Positions 17,149 to 25,647 of a stretch of 64,000 nucleotides of DNA are shown piece after piece. The notes beneath the pieces are model-generated. The model was not told the origin of the DNA. It worked only from the letters and a program-made list of their open reading frames with translations, and ran no database searches. The first letter of the stretch is position 1. Each line of letters begins with the position of its first letter. The translations under genes were made by a program, and so were the position numbers. Origin of the DNA: Candidatus Contubernalis alkalaceticus (lineage in GTDB: Bacteria; Bacillota; Dethiobacteria; SKNC01); contig NZ_CP054699.1 in the NCBI RefSeq assembly GCF_022558445.1, forward strand, positions 2,930,001-2,994,000. The letters are read 5' to 3'.

Positions 17149-17406
17149 TTGGGCATAAATAATAGAGTCTGCGGTTGCCGGTGCGATGAGCTTCTTGGAG
17201 TCGGTACTGAGTTCGAAATTCAAATAGGAGATAATATTCGCGTTTTTACTACCGGAGGTGCCGCGGGCCCGCAACCTTTTATGGGGGAGTTAATAGCGGT
17301 AGAGGAGAACACTATTGTTCTTAATCCCGTCGGACAGACAAATTTTGTTCGTTATTGCTGCGCTCAAATCACATCAATAGAACATGACCCCTCCATGAAT
17401 GGCTAA
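17149..17406 (+). CDS. small cysteine-containing protein, unknown function
   Basis: 85 residues from a TTG behind GGAAGGTGG. Cysteines cluster at the start (VCGCRCDELL) and near the end (RYCCAQI). The middle looks like a small beta-barrel: FEIQIGDNIRVFTTGG, GELIAVEENTIVLNPVG. The hydrophobic pattern suggests an SH3-like or Hfq-like strand order, with no family I can name. Divergent from a YheC-type spore protein with 139 bp between starts, so a spore-coat role is a guess from context. Confidence 0.6.
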   Translation: MGINNRVCGCRCDELLGVGTEFEIQIGDNIRVFTTGGAAGPQPFMGELIAVEENTIVLNPVGQTNFVRYCCAQITSIEHDPSMNG

Positions 17407-17924
17407 GTACTTTTAGGTGTGTCAACGCTTTCCCATCCGGTTTCATGCGTTCGGCACCCAAAAAGGGGGACCACAGAAAATAAGGGAGGCAGAGAGATAG
17501 TTCTTCTGCCTCCCAAAAACGTACCGATCAACCTCCAGTGTTTAAAAAACTTGAGTGTACTTTTTTGAAAAAATCGGTTTAAACACTTGAAAAAATGTGG
17601 TGTTTGTTGGTATTCATGCCTTGCATTTTGAATCTCTTTATCATCTTAGCGAGAAGACCCCTTCCCCTAAGCAGAGCGAAGGTAGGGGATGATTCGCTTT
17701 TCTTTTAAAAAAACACTATACAAACATATGTTCTAAAATGTATAATATTACTATATAAGCTACGTTTAGGAGGTGCATCTCAAGTGGAAAAATGATTTTT
17801 TTCCAAACAGGATCTATAAAAAAGACTTCTTAAGTAGGAGTAGTTCAATTTGCAAGACAATTCTCAATGGGGACGGCAGACTGGAACCTTTGGCAAAAAG
17901 AGCAGGAGGAACGTCAGACTGCCT
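17407..17924. other. intergenic with two hairpins and a degenerate 125-bp-repeat-like core
   Basis: A strong hairpin GGGAGGCAGA/TCTGCCTCCC (17484-17514) lacks a T-tract on the plus strand. A second dyad AGTGTTTAAA/TTTAAACACT lies at 17537-17546 and 17578-17587. At ~17650-17700, AGACCCC, then CCCCTAAGC and AGGTAGGGG, recalls the first hairpin of the 125-bp element in degraded form. No gene seen. Confidence 0.5.
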
Positions 17925-18440
17925 TTAATGGAAATAAAAGAGGGCTCCTAATCCCGAAAAATCCAAAACAATATGGGCAACGGTAACCCAGCGTATCGAC
18001 CTGGTTTTCCAGGCAACCCAACCCCACATTAAACCAAGAACCACCGCAAATAAAACCAGTGAATGGGCTCCGCCCGGGTAACTGCTTGTCAGCACGGACT
18101 GTGGTGCATAATGCCAGATACCAAACCATACTGCCGGATAAAGATAGCCCCACCAAATGCTACCTGGAAAAACCTTGTAGTAAGCCCCTCGCCATAGAAT
18201 CTCCTCGCAGATTGCGTTAATAACTGCAATTACCATTGATAAAACAATAATTATAGCCGTGGCCTTTGGCAGCTGCAATGGAAGCGCATAGGCCAGAGTA
18301 AATAGTGGAAGTATAAACAAGAGTATCGCACCCAACCACTTAGGTTTACCTAGTGGTTCAGTTGCTTTACGAAACATGCTGAAAACAGATTTCTTGCCAA
18401 ACAGCCAGAGCGGAAATATCAGGCACCACACAACCTTCAA
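17925..18440 (-). CDS. CPBP-family intramembrane glutamic protease
   Basis: 171 residues, about five membrane helices. It has the family motifs: CEEILWRGAYY (EExxxR, motif 1, residues ~78-84), FGIWHY (motif 2, FxxxH) and HIVLDF (motif 3, HxxxD). Such proteases (type II CAAX/Abi) act in bacteriocin self-immunity or membrane-protein turnover. The usable start in this frame is a TTG at 18440 with GGAGG ~12 bases upstream; an ATG four bases earlier (18444) is in another frame and soon stops. The N-terminus could therefore be damaged: homologues are usually longer. Ten bases after the TetR stop, so one operon. Confidence 0.8.
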   Translation of the reverse strand: MKVVWCLIFPLWLFGKKSVFSMFRKATEPLGKPKWLGAILLFILPLFTLAYALPLQLPKATAIIIVLSMVIAVINAICEEILWRGAYYKVFPGSIWWGYLYPAVWFGIWHYAPQSVLTSSYPGGAHSLVLFAVVLGLMWGWVAWKTRSIRWVTVAHIVLDFSGLGALFYFH

Positions 18441-18449
18441 ACATATTAT

Positions 18450-18998
18450 TTAACCTCCTTGCTGAACATCTTCTTCCGGTTGAACTTGCGTTTCTGTAAG
18501 AAGAAGGTCAGCTAACCTTTGACCAATCAAAGCTTTAAAGGCGAAAGCTATATCCTCAACCTTCCAATTAGATGCAAAAACTCCCTCGCTGGTTCCCTTC
18601 CCAATGACCTGTTGAACCATAATCATTGAGCGACCTTGCCACGCTCTAATTTTGTCAGATGTTGGTCTTGCCAATGTTGGCAGCTCCTGAAACAAAATTT
18701 TGTAAAGTGTGAAATTATTTTGTAACCTGGTGATAGAGGCTGCCGCTAATATTTCCAATTGAGTCCGTATTGAACCTTCCAATGGATGTTCGCTATCTTC
18801 CTCTACTACTTCGTGTATTAGTGAATAGAGAATATCTTCTTTTGATTTGTAATACTCATACAAGGTTGTTCTTGCTATCTTAATGGATGAAGCAATATGT
18901 TCCATGGTAGTACCCTGAAAACCTTGTCGTGAAAACAGATCCAGAGCGGTCTCCAGTATTTCTATCCTGCGCTCCTCTGCGCTTTTGTAACTTCTCAT
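18450..18998 (-). CDS. TetR-family transcriptional regulator
   Basis: 182 residues from the ATG at 18998. The N-terminal helix-turn-helix is clear: RRIEILETALDLFSRQGFQG, TTMEHIASSIKIARTTLYEY, YKSKEDILYSL. The rest is a helical ligand domain with no assignable specificity. It is the first gene of a unit with the CPBP protease, which is the likely target. The preceding gene on this strand is a truncated HelD fragment, so the local promoter probably lies in the short gap at 18999-19017 or within that fragment. Confidence 0.85.
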   Translation of the reverse strand: MRSYKSAEERRIEILETALDLFSRQGFQGTTMEHIASSIKIARTTLYEYYKSKEDILYSLIHEVVEEDSEHPLEGSIRTQLEILAAASITRLQNNFTLYKILFQELPTLARPTSDKIRAWQGRSMIMVQQVIGKGTSEGVFASNWKVEDIAFAFKALIGQRLADLLLTETQVQPEEDVQQGG

Positions 18999-19017
18999 CA
19001 AGTTTTAACATCCTCTC

Positions 19018-19497
19018 TCAAATGGTATGATGACGTTTGAGAAGAAGTTCGCCGGTGACGGTGCCTTCTTCCGCTTCATAAGAAACTTCTCCCAGCCTGC
19101 CATCGTAATAAACACCGGCAATAGGAGCGCGCCAGTCGATAATCAGCGGCTCGTGGTCATCTTTAAACAGGGAAAGTTTCCCTATGTAATATTTTGCGGG
19201 CTGTTTTTCCCGATGATCCCGAAAGTCAATTCTGCTGAAGTAAGGTTTTGCTTTGGCCCGTAAAACTTTTTCCAGGCTCTCCCGGCTGTAATCTAGATAT
19301 TTGGCATTAACAAGTATTGTAATGTAACTCTGACTGCTATCCAGATAATCCAGGTTTATCATGGCTTCCTTGATCTCATGGGTGCTTGATTGTTGTTTCT
19401 TGTAAATATCCTGAATATAGATATCCATATATTGTATAGTAGACTTCAGGCGCCTGGTTTCTTTCAGATAATCCGGGTGTTTTTTTAGAGATGTCAT
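19018..19497 (-). pseudogene. HelD-like RNA-polymerase-associated helicase, N-terminal fragment
   Basis: 159 codons. The ending RIDFRDHREKQPAKYYIGKL, SLFKDDHEPLIIDWRAPIAG, VYYDGRLGEV and ELLLKRHHTI is the diagnostic start of HelD-type UvrD-like helicases (DWRAPIxxLYYDG), which remove stalled RNA polymerase. Intact HelD proteins are ~700 residues with Walker motifs further on. Here the frame stops right after LKR, just before the TetR gene, so all helicase motifs are gone. The 5' end and Met start look intact. A deletion joined this stub to the TetR-CPBP unit. Confidence 0.75.
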
Positions 19498-19545
19498 CTT
19501 TGCTCCTTGTCTTTAGTTTCTTGTATATTTTAATAGAGGCTTAAC

Positions 19546-20802
19546 TTACTTGGCAGTTATCTGAAGGGGTAAAAGGCGGCCTGAACATAACACCAGCAGC
19601 AGCGCTGCAGCAGCCCCCGCAGCGCTGAGCTGTATCGCTCTGCTCAGTCCCACAGCCACAGACAAAAGCCCGGTAAGATAGGGGCCGAAGCTGTAGATTA
19701 CGGTGTACGCGGTACAAAATAGTCCAAAGCCAGCTCCCCGGTTTTGCTCAGGCATACTTTTCAACACATAGGCGTTAATAAGCATATTGGCATTTAAGCT
19801 GGTAGCCCCCAGCGAAATCAATATTAACAGCAGCTGCCAATGGGCACCGGCCAACGTAAGTGCATAGAAAAAAAGCACACTAAGAAGCAGATTAACAATC
19901 ATAATCCGCTTACTGCCAAAACGGTCAGCCAACAAACCCAAGGCGATTTTTGTGGTCAACCCGGAAACAGCAATCAAAGCGAACATGGTGTTGGCGCTTT
20001 CAAAGCTATATCCTTTTTGCTCCACCAGGAACGTGGGAATAAAAGCATTGACCCCTGTCCAAGAAATGGCCCCCAGCCCTCCCACCAGAGTACTCCAAAT
20101 CAAAAAGCGCTTAATAAAGGGATCATGAAGCATACCTAAGGGCTTTATCATCTCCCTAAACAGTTCCCTGAACCCTACCCGTGAATGGCCGCACGCATTG
20201 TAAGACGACAGCCCATCAATAGACCGGGCTTGTTCCAGCCGTTGTATCATTTCCTGCCTACTCCCAAAAAGCAATGTAATACAGAAAAGTGCCGCACCAA
20301 GAACTATAAACAGGCATGGCCAGTTTAAATAAAGCACAAAAAAGGAGACCAGAAAAGGGGAAATAATACCTGCCACCATTCCAAAGGATTCAAAAGCAGC
20401 GGTGGCTAAGGATGCACGGTGTTTTGTCCCGATAAGCACGGCTAACGTATATCCGGCTGTAACATAAAGTCCACTGCTTACTCCCAGTAAAAATGTAAAC
20501 AAGGCAATAATGAAAAAACTGCGAGAAAAAGCTACAGCTAGAAATGAGACAGCCATAGCCAGGCTCCCAATGATTATTGTCTTGGTGCAGCCCCATTTAT
20601 CCGCCATAACCCCGGAAGGATAGCGGGCTAATGCGTATCCGAAAAACACAAGGGTTACCAAAAAACCTACGGCTGCGTTATCAATGCCAAGTGCTTCCCT
20701 TAACGGCAAAATAAGAGGCGGGTATATAGATTTGGTTAAGGCCTGAAAGAAAAAAATCAGCGCATTTATAGTAAAGGCAAAGCCCGCTGTTTTTTGATAC
20801 AT
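19546..20802 (-). CDS. major facilitator superfamily transporter
   Basis: 418 residues with twelve predicted helices. The loop 2-3 motif A is present as ARYPSGVMADKWGCTKTI (G-x-x-x-D-x-x-G-x-x), and the second-half copy as KIALGLLADRFGSKRIM. A cytoplasmic central loop of ~50 residues (QEMIQRLEQARS...) separates the halves. Start ATG behind GAGGATATAGA. The oxalate/phthalate-like sequence style of the first helices does not fix the substrate; it could be an organic anion importer or a drug exporter. Confidence 0.85.
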   Translation of the reverse strand: MYQKTAGFAFTINALIFFFQALTKSIYPPLILPLREALGIDNAAVGFLVTLVFFGYALARYPSGVMADKWGCTKTIIIGSLAMAVSFLAVAFSRSFFIIALFTFLLGVSSGLYVTAGYTLAVLIGTKHRASLATAAFESFGMVAGIISPFLVSFFVLYLNWPCLFIVLGAALFCITLLFGSRQEMIQRLEQARSIDGLSSYNACGHSRVGFRELFREMIKPLGMLHDPFIKRFLIWSTLVGGLGAISWTGVNAFIPTFLVEQKGYSFESANTMFALIAVSGLTTKIALGLLADRFGSKRIMIVNLLLSVLFFYALTLAGAHWQLLLILISLGATSLNANMLINAYVLKSMPEQNRGAGFGLFCTAYTVIYSFGPYLTGLLSVAVGLSRAIQLSAAGAAAALLLVLCSGRLLPLQITAK

Positions 20803-21030
20803 TCTATATCCTCTTTTTCATCAAAAATACTCTTTTAAACTATAACATAAATGGTAACTCTCCTCAAGTTACGGATAGATAGTGCCCGGATATTACTATG
20901 GCGCTGGCCAGGTGAATTGCATCAAAGCCCCGTAAACGGTAAATAATGGGTATTATCAATGTCCTCCCTAGGTGTCTAGATATACAACCTTATTAATCAA
21001 TCATTTCAAATTTCAGTTGTTTATCCCTAT
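20803..21030. other. upstream region of the MFS gene
   Basis: No coding frame or repeat that I recognise before the 125-bp element. It is the first part of a 750-bp gene-free stretch; the rest is described under 21031 and 21263. Confidence 0.4.
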
Positions 21031-21155
21031 TTATCTCTTTTTTTTAGGGTATAAGACCCCACCTCTAAGCGTTAGCGTAGGTGGGGCTTTTAATCAGGTG
21101 GAGTAGAGTCTCCACCTGATTCCTCGATGTTTCAGCTTGCTGAAACGAGTTCACT
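21031..21155. repeat. 125-bp triple-hairpin element, copy 2
   Basis: Matches 5544-5669 with only a few changes (for example GGCTTTTAATCAGG versus GGCTTATAATCAGG). It has the same three hairpins and the same ends: T-run plus AGGGTATAAGACC on the left, CGAGTTCACT on the right. Here it lies in non-coding DNA. Confidence 0.8.
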
Positions 21156-21262
21156 CGCTTTTTTCTTAAGCAAAGACCAAAAGCTAAAAATGCTACTAGA
21201 GGTAAAATGCCTTTCAATGAATTACTTCATCGGTTCAGTTTTTCGAAATACTTTAGTGCTTT

Positions 21263-21363
21263 AAAGTTGTGGTGACTGGCCCGAGATGGTTTGATTAATT
21301 AATAATTGTGCCTACAAGATGTTCTCTCTCTTGCTCATCCACCCGCACCCTAAAATAGTGCCA
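21263..21363 (-). pseudogene. duplicated 3' end of mtaB with 45-bp internal deletion
   Basis: The stretch matches 38238-38378 almost base for base, including the sequence just past the mtaB stop (GGTTTGATTAATTAATAATT). It then skips exactly 45 bp between two CCCGCACCCT direct repeats that lie at 38317 and 38362 in the intact gene. On the minus strand it encodes FRVRVDEQEREHLVGTIIN plus stop. The orientation is the same as the true gene. The flanking sequence up to 21556 shows nothing else. Confidence 0.9.
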
Positions 21364-21556
21364 GTATCTCAGGGCATCAGTATATGTAAGAGAAACAGGC
21401 AAATTATAAAAAACATCTCGCTTTCCATTGCCAAAGGAGAAGTTTTAGCTGCATGGGAAGCAACAGAGTAGATTGAATTTGATAAACACTGGGTAGATTA
21501 TCAGAATTTTCTAAAGGTAATTTAATTGATGTTTGCCTGCGATACCGAAATCTGGG

Positions 21557-22309
21557 TTATGGCCATGCGGTTTTTTGCCGGGCGCGTAAACTTTCTAAAC
21601 TGTCCCAAGGAGTAGCGGCAACCCTTGCTGAACGCTGCTGCTGGATATTTAGGAAGAGTTTTAGCTGCTCCCGCAGCAGAGGGTCATCGGTTCGGTTGTA
21701 AACCTGCAGTGCCGGTTCTACCCCGGCAGGGCCTCCATGGTATAAGATATCAACATCAAAGCTGCTGAGTGTTCCCGCAAAATAACGTTCTGCGTTGTAA
21801 TGGGCCACAAGTCCGTCAGGATTGAAGAGGCAAAGCAGGCAAAGCATCACCGCCCCTGTGAAGGCAGCAAGCCGTAAAATAGAGAATTGGTGTTTTTGCA
21901 TGGCAATTACCGCACCGCAAATAATGGCCAGGAATACCAGGAAAACGCTGGGGAGCAGTCGGCGGACAGAAAGTCCATATGCCCCGATATAAAGGCCCAT
22001 TTTGCTGAAGGCGGTTGAAATAAACAATAATGTAAGCAGCGCCAATAACACATTGAAAATTTTCAATACGGGGCTGACCAGCCGTTGTTTTTTCGAGAAA
22101 AGGTTTGCTGCCGTCAGCAGTGATATATTGATGGCCGCTATAGCACACAATTCAAAAAAACCTTTGCGTGCGTATTGGGAATAAATCAACCAGCCCTCCG
22201 GCCGTTCTCCCATAAAAGCGGAGAAAAAATAGGGCAGTTGGCTGATGATAAAGACAACATACAAGCCGCATACCAAGCCCAGCAGAGTGTAAACCGTGAC
22301 CATTGGCAA
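21557..22309 (-). pseudogene. DUF4153-type membrane protein, C-terminal part after an in-frame stop
   Basis: 250 codons: several membrane helices (TLLGLVCGLYVVFIISQLPY at the start, then the FFSAFMGERPEG motif common in DUF4153 proteins), ending in a soluble tail with FLNIQQQR. It is in the same frame as the gene piece at 22352-23170 and separated from it by one TAA and 14 further codons that read KKDNLEKNLSSLRF. Together the parts make one protein of ~537 codons, the expected size. It has no ribosome site of its own at the first ATG. Confidence 0.78.
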
Positions 22310-22351
22310 AAACCTTAGGGATGAGAGATTCTTTTCCAGATTGTCTTTTTT

Positions 22352-23170
22352 TTAGGATAAGGGGAAGAAACCCCTCTTATGAACACTGCCTGCCACTAAT
22401 CCGAAAATGTAGGCTGCTGTCGGAATAGCGATAATCAAATGAAAGATTAGTTCTGCAAATTCATTTCTCATGCCTTGGAGGTATTGCAGCCCGTTGCTTG
22501 TAATTATGGCAAAGCCTCCGCTGTCAGCCTCTAGCAGCAACGGTAAAATCATACCCCCGATGATTAACGCGAAAGCAATTCCAAGTGCTATGGAGAAAAT
22601 TTGATATATTGTCGCTGTTTTCTTTCTTCCCAAAAAGGTGAAGCTCTTAAACTGGGTATCAAAGTTTTTAAATGGAATGATCAGCAGGCCATTAAGAAAA
22701 TCCAAGATAATAAAATTACTGGTTCTTCCCAGCAGCGGCAGACCTGTCGCGCATATCACCCAGTATACTGCGCTAAAGAAAAACATTAAGCTGCGCCATG
22801 GTTCCAGGCCATGATTATTCCAAAGAGAAAAGCTGATCCCGTTAAGCGCCGTTACTGCCAGCCAAAACCAGCCTTCACTTGGAATCATCACATCTTTTTT
22901 TCGAAAATATATAGTAATTGCTCCTAAGTAGCCGGCGGAAAAGAACGTTACGCTCCATCCCTGCCAATGAAACAGTACCCACCTTACGAAAAGAAATCCT
23001 AATATAAAGACAAAGATAGCAAAAATACCTTCTTTTTGATCCGGTTCAAATGGTTCTTTTAAGGTGGATACGGGAACAGCGGGATTTTCTTGGTGTTTGT
23101 TGTAATGTTCCCTGAATTGCTGCTCAATATTGCCCGAAAAGACGTGCTCATTGCTGGATGGATCATTCAT
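22352..23170 (-). pseudogene. DUF4153-type membrane protein, N-terminal part ending at an in-frame TAA
   Basis: 272 codons: a soluble N-terminus (to ~45), then about six helices including GIFAIFVFILGFLFVRW and FRKKDVMIPSEGWFWLA, ending in IFGLVAGSVHKRGFFPLS before TAA. A C-to-T change in CAA would create this stop. The ATG overlaps the last 8 bases of the XRE gene, so the two are coupled. The function of DUF4153 proteins is unknown; next to a YozG-type regulator and a DUF2975 protein they form a common Firmicutes membrane cassette. Without read-through only a half-length protein is made. Confidence 0.78.
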
Positions 23171-23396
23171 CTGACTTGCATCCCCTTTTTTTTACTGCTC
23201 TGTATTCCAGGATGTCTCCCGGTTGGCAATCCAGTGCAATACAAATGGCCTCTAATGTGGAAAACCGAATTGCTTTGGCTTTTCCGGTCTTGAGGATGGA
23301 AAGGTTGGCCGGGCTGATATTAATGATTTCGGCCAGTTCGCCGGAGGACATCTTTCGCTTGGCCATCATCACATCCAGATTAACTACGATTGGCAT
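23163..23396 (-). CDS. small XRE-family regulator, YozG type
   Basis: 77 residues from the ATG behind GGGGGAGGA. It is a single helix-turn-helix of the YozG/YgzD kind: VNLDVMMAKRKMSSGELAEI, INISPANLSILKTGKAKAIR, FSTLEAICIALDCQPGDILE. These tiny regulators accompany DUF2975 membrane proteins and probably control their own operon. The gene lies 15 bp after the DUF2975 reading frame and overlaps the DUF4153 start by 8 bp, so it is the intact middle of an operon whose two outer genes are both broken. Confidence 0.88.
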   Translation of the reverse strand: MPIVVNLDVMMAKRKMSSGELAEIINISPANLSILKTGKAKAIRFSTLEAICIALDCQPGDILEYRAVKKRGCKSDE

Positions 23397-23411
23397 ATTG
23401 TCCTCCCCCTT

Positions 23412-23861
23412 TTAAATGGTGTAGTCAACCTCGTTTTGCAGTTTAACGGCTTTTGCCAGCACATTTTTCACAACACGGACAATCAGCCCCATAAAGGCAG
23501 CTGCAATGGATACAAAAACCCACGGGAAATAGTAGAAAGCGGAAACTACGCCTATGCCCGCACCTATAAAACAGCTCCAGGAAATTCGTCGCAGGTATTA
23601 TACGTTATCTGTGATAAACACTTGCTCCTTCTCAATCCTTCGCAGCAGTCCAAACAGATTGTAAAGCAGGATTCCCGCCGGGATGGCTCCAATATAGATT
23701 GTGGCAAGAAAGAAAGGAGCAGCCCACAGCAGTTCTGCCCGGGAAAAACCCAGAAACCACCGCGTCAGCCATGGAGCTGTTACCATGGTTCCGATCAACC
23801 CTAACATAAAAATAAGCAAACACAATTTGCTCAGGTTGAGGGAATTTTTGTCATTCCACAT
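23412..23861 (-). pseudogene. DUF2975 membrane protein interrupted by an in-frame TAA
   Basis: From the ATG at 23861 (GGAGG eight bases upstream) the frame runs LSKLCLLIFMLGLIGTMVTA, FFLATIYIGAIPAGILLYNL and EKEQVFITDNV, stops at TAA 23598-23600, then continues in the same frame as YLRRISWSCFIGAGIGVVSA, AAAFMGLIVRVVKNVLAKAV to a normal end at 23412. The four-helix pattern and the VFITDNV-x-YLRRISW junction are typical of DUF2975 proteins (~150 residues). One nonsense change, perhaps CAA or AAA to TAA, explains the break; no frameshift is needed. Confidence 0.85.
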
Positions 23862-23876
23862 CGCTTCATCCTCCAA

Positions 23877-24460
23877 TCGGATAAAATTGCTTTATTGGGT
23901 GCATTATAGCATAAATAATATTGATATACAATATAAAAATATCGAAAAACAATAAATAATTTTTTTAATTTTCTTATTATTTTTATCCTAATTTTCTTAT
24001 CTCCTTAAATAGGCCCTCTGTTCTCATTCCTTTCATCATCCTTTCGTTTTTTATAGCTGGTGCATGCGTCTGGGCAAAACGGCGGATCTTGCTCATGGCA
24101 AAGAATTTTTTTTGACTAAAAGTGTAAAAAAATATTAGCGTTTTGCCACAGCGTTGGTGCATGAAAACACAGGAATATAGGGGGGGAGGGACGGTTCTTT
24201 TATGTTGAAAAGGGACAATAATCCTGCTATGCTTAAGAAGGGTTAACTGGAATCAGCTTTGCAGTCATACGGGATATATAATGGATGTTATCTGGGGGGA
24301 CTCTCTAAAAGTTAATTATAGGGATATTCAGGACGATATTTAAAACCGATGATGGCAAGCAGCACAAAAGAACCGTCCCCTCGTGTTTCCCTCCGGGGAA
24401 TGAAAGTGATAACAGGAAAGGCAACGGTTAAAAATCGAAGAAAAGGAGTGGAGCAAGTTT
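23877..24460. repeat. gene-free stretch with an inverted REP pair (24188-24379)
   Basis: GGGACGGTTCTTTT at 24188-24201 and its exact reverse complement at 24366-24379 bracket 164 bp of non-coding DNA, a REP-pair (BIME-like) layout. Before it, GGCAAAACG (near 24076) and CGTTTTGCC (near 24146) form a further inverted pair. AT-rich elsewhere, no gene seen. Confidence 0.65.
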
Positions 24461-25054
24461 ATGGTCAGCCGAAAGTTAATTAATGAGCTCATTGATTGGA
24501 TTAAATCTACTGTTTTAGTTATGGTCGTAACGATGATTATTACTATATTTATTTTTCAACCTTATAGAGTTTACGGCAGTTCAATGGAACCTACTTTTCA
24601 TAAGGAGGGGGATATGGTTTTAGTTTTCAAAACACCTTATTTCTTTGACATTGAACCTGATTACGAAGATATAGTGATGATTGATAGTAGAGTTGAAAGA
24701 GAAAGGACCTTTAAAGATGAAATTGTTAATGCACCAATTATTAACAAAATATCGGGCGTTGACAGTGATTATATTTGGATTAAACGAGTTATCGGCCTGT
24801 CAGGTGACATATTAGAATTTAGAGAGGGTGGAGTATTTCGAAATGGCCTTTTGTTGGTGGAGGACTATATTAAGGAAGAAATGATTTGTATGGACGAAGT
24901 AGTTGTAGTTCCTCAAAACCATGTTTTTGTTATGGGGGATAACAGGAATGCCAGCAGGGACAGCAGGCAGGTAGGCCCAATCCCTCTTGAAAATGTTCAA
25001 GGTAAAGTATGTATTAAAATCTTGGGCATTAATTTAGGCAGAGTGAGTCAGTGA
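24461..25054 (+). CDS. lepB: signal peptidase I
   Basis: 197 residues, one N-terminal membrane helix (~14-33). Catalytic Ser41 in YGSSMEPTF, general-base Lys108 in WIKRVIGLSGD, and the C-terminal box VFVMGDNRNASRDSRQVGP are all present, so it should be an active type I leader peptidase that cuts secreted proteins on the outer face of the membrane. Start ATG with AAAAGGAGTGG upstream. It stands alone between REP elements; its stop lies inside a REP hairpin. Many Clostridia have several such genes, so this is probably an accessory copy. Confidence 0.9.
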   Translation: MVSRKLINELIDWIKSTVLVMVVTMIITIFIFQPYRVYGSSMEPTFHKEGDMVLVFKTPYFFDIEPDYEDIVMIDSRVERERTFKDEIVNAPIINKISGVDSDYIWIKRVIGLSGDILEFREGGVFRNGLLLVEDYIKEEMICMDEVVVVPQNHVFVMGDNRNASRDSRQVGPIPLENVQGKVCIKILGINLGRVSQ

Positions 25055-25086
25055 GTCAGGGGACGGTTCCTTGACTCACTGACTCA
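25044..25086. repeat. REP-like hairpin over the lepB stop codon
   Basis: A 15-bp perfect stem, TGAGTCAGTGAGTCA and complement, encloses the loop GGGGACGGTTCCT. The TGA stop of lepB is within the left arm. The loop core GGGGACGGTTC recurs at 24188, 24379 and, as a variant, near 29950 and 58786-58847. Confidence 0.75.
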
Positions 25087-25175
25087 GTCCATCTTTGGCC
25101 CTGATAAAAAGAATTGTTAGGATTTCTTTATGCATTTGTAAGATGGCAGTATTGATATAAATTAAGGAGGCAGTG

Positions 25176-25645
25176 GAGTTGCCCAATGAAATAAAGAATT
25201 ATATTAAGAATCATCCCTTCCGCTGGATGAAAATCAGAAGCCAATTGTAAATGTTTCATGGAATAATGCAATTAATTCCTGCAATTTACTTTCTTAGAAA
25301 GCTGGATTGAAAAAATGTTATTTTAAAGATAATAATGGTAAAGATATTATCTGTGACTGGGAAGCAGAAGGTTATCGTCTTCCTTCAGAAGCAGAGTGGC
25401 AGTATGCTTGTAAAGCAGGAACAACAGGGTATAGATATGGAGAGCTTGGTATGATTGCATGGGTTAAAGATAATTCAGGAGGCAAACTCCAAGAAGTAGG
25501 CAGAAAGGAACCAAATGCATGGGGCCTGTATGATATGTTAGGGAATGTTAGGGAATGGTGTTGGGATATATATGATAAAGAAATATATGGTTCCTATCGA
25601 ATTTTTCGTGGTGGTGGCTGGGCAGAAAAATGTGTTGCTGAATGA
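25176..25645 (+). pseudogene. formylglycine-generating-enzyme (SUMF1)-like, degraded
   Basis: Family blocks are recognisable: KPIVNVSWNNAINSCNLLS, an in-frame TAG (25295-25297), then KAGLKKCYFKDNNGKD, EGYRLPSEAEWQYACKAGT, NAWGLYDMLGNVREWCWD and RIFRGGGWAEKC. The C-terminal end (normally ...GFR) is lost at ~25640, where the sequence passes into a deacetylase fragment. A frame break also lies before the first block, near 25215. FGE-sulfatase domain proteins modify or bind substrates in varied ways; this one cannot make a full protein. Confidence 0.8.
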
Positions 25646-25647
25646 GG

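Noticed and set aside
21300-21556. Coding remnant between the mtaB tail copy and the DUF4153 gene
   Set aside because: No frame gives recognisable motifs; the apparent YTDALRYW reading is too short.
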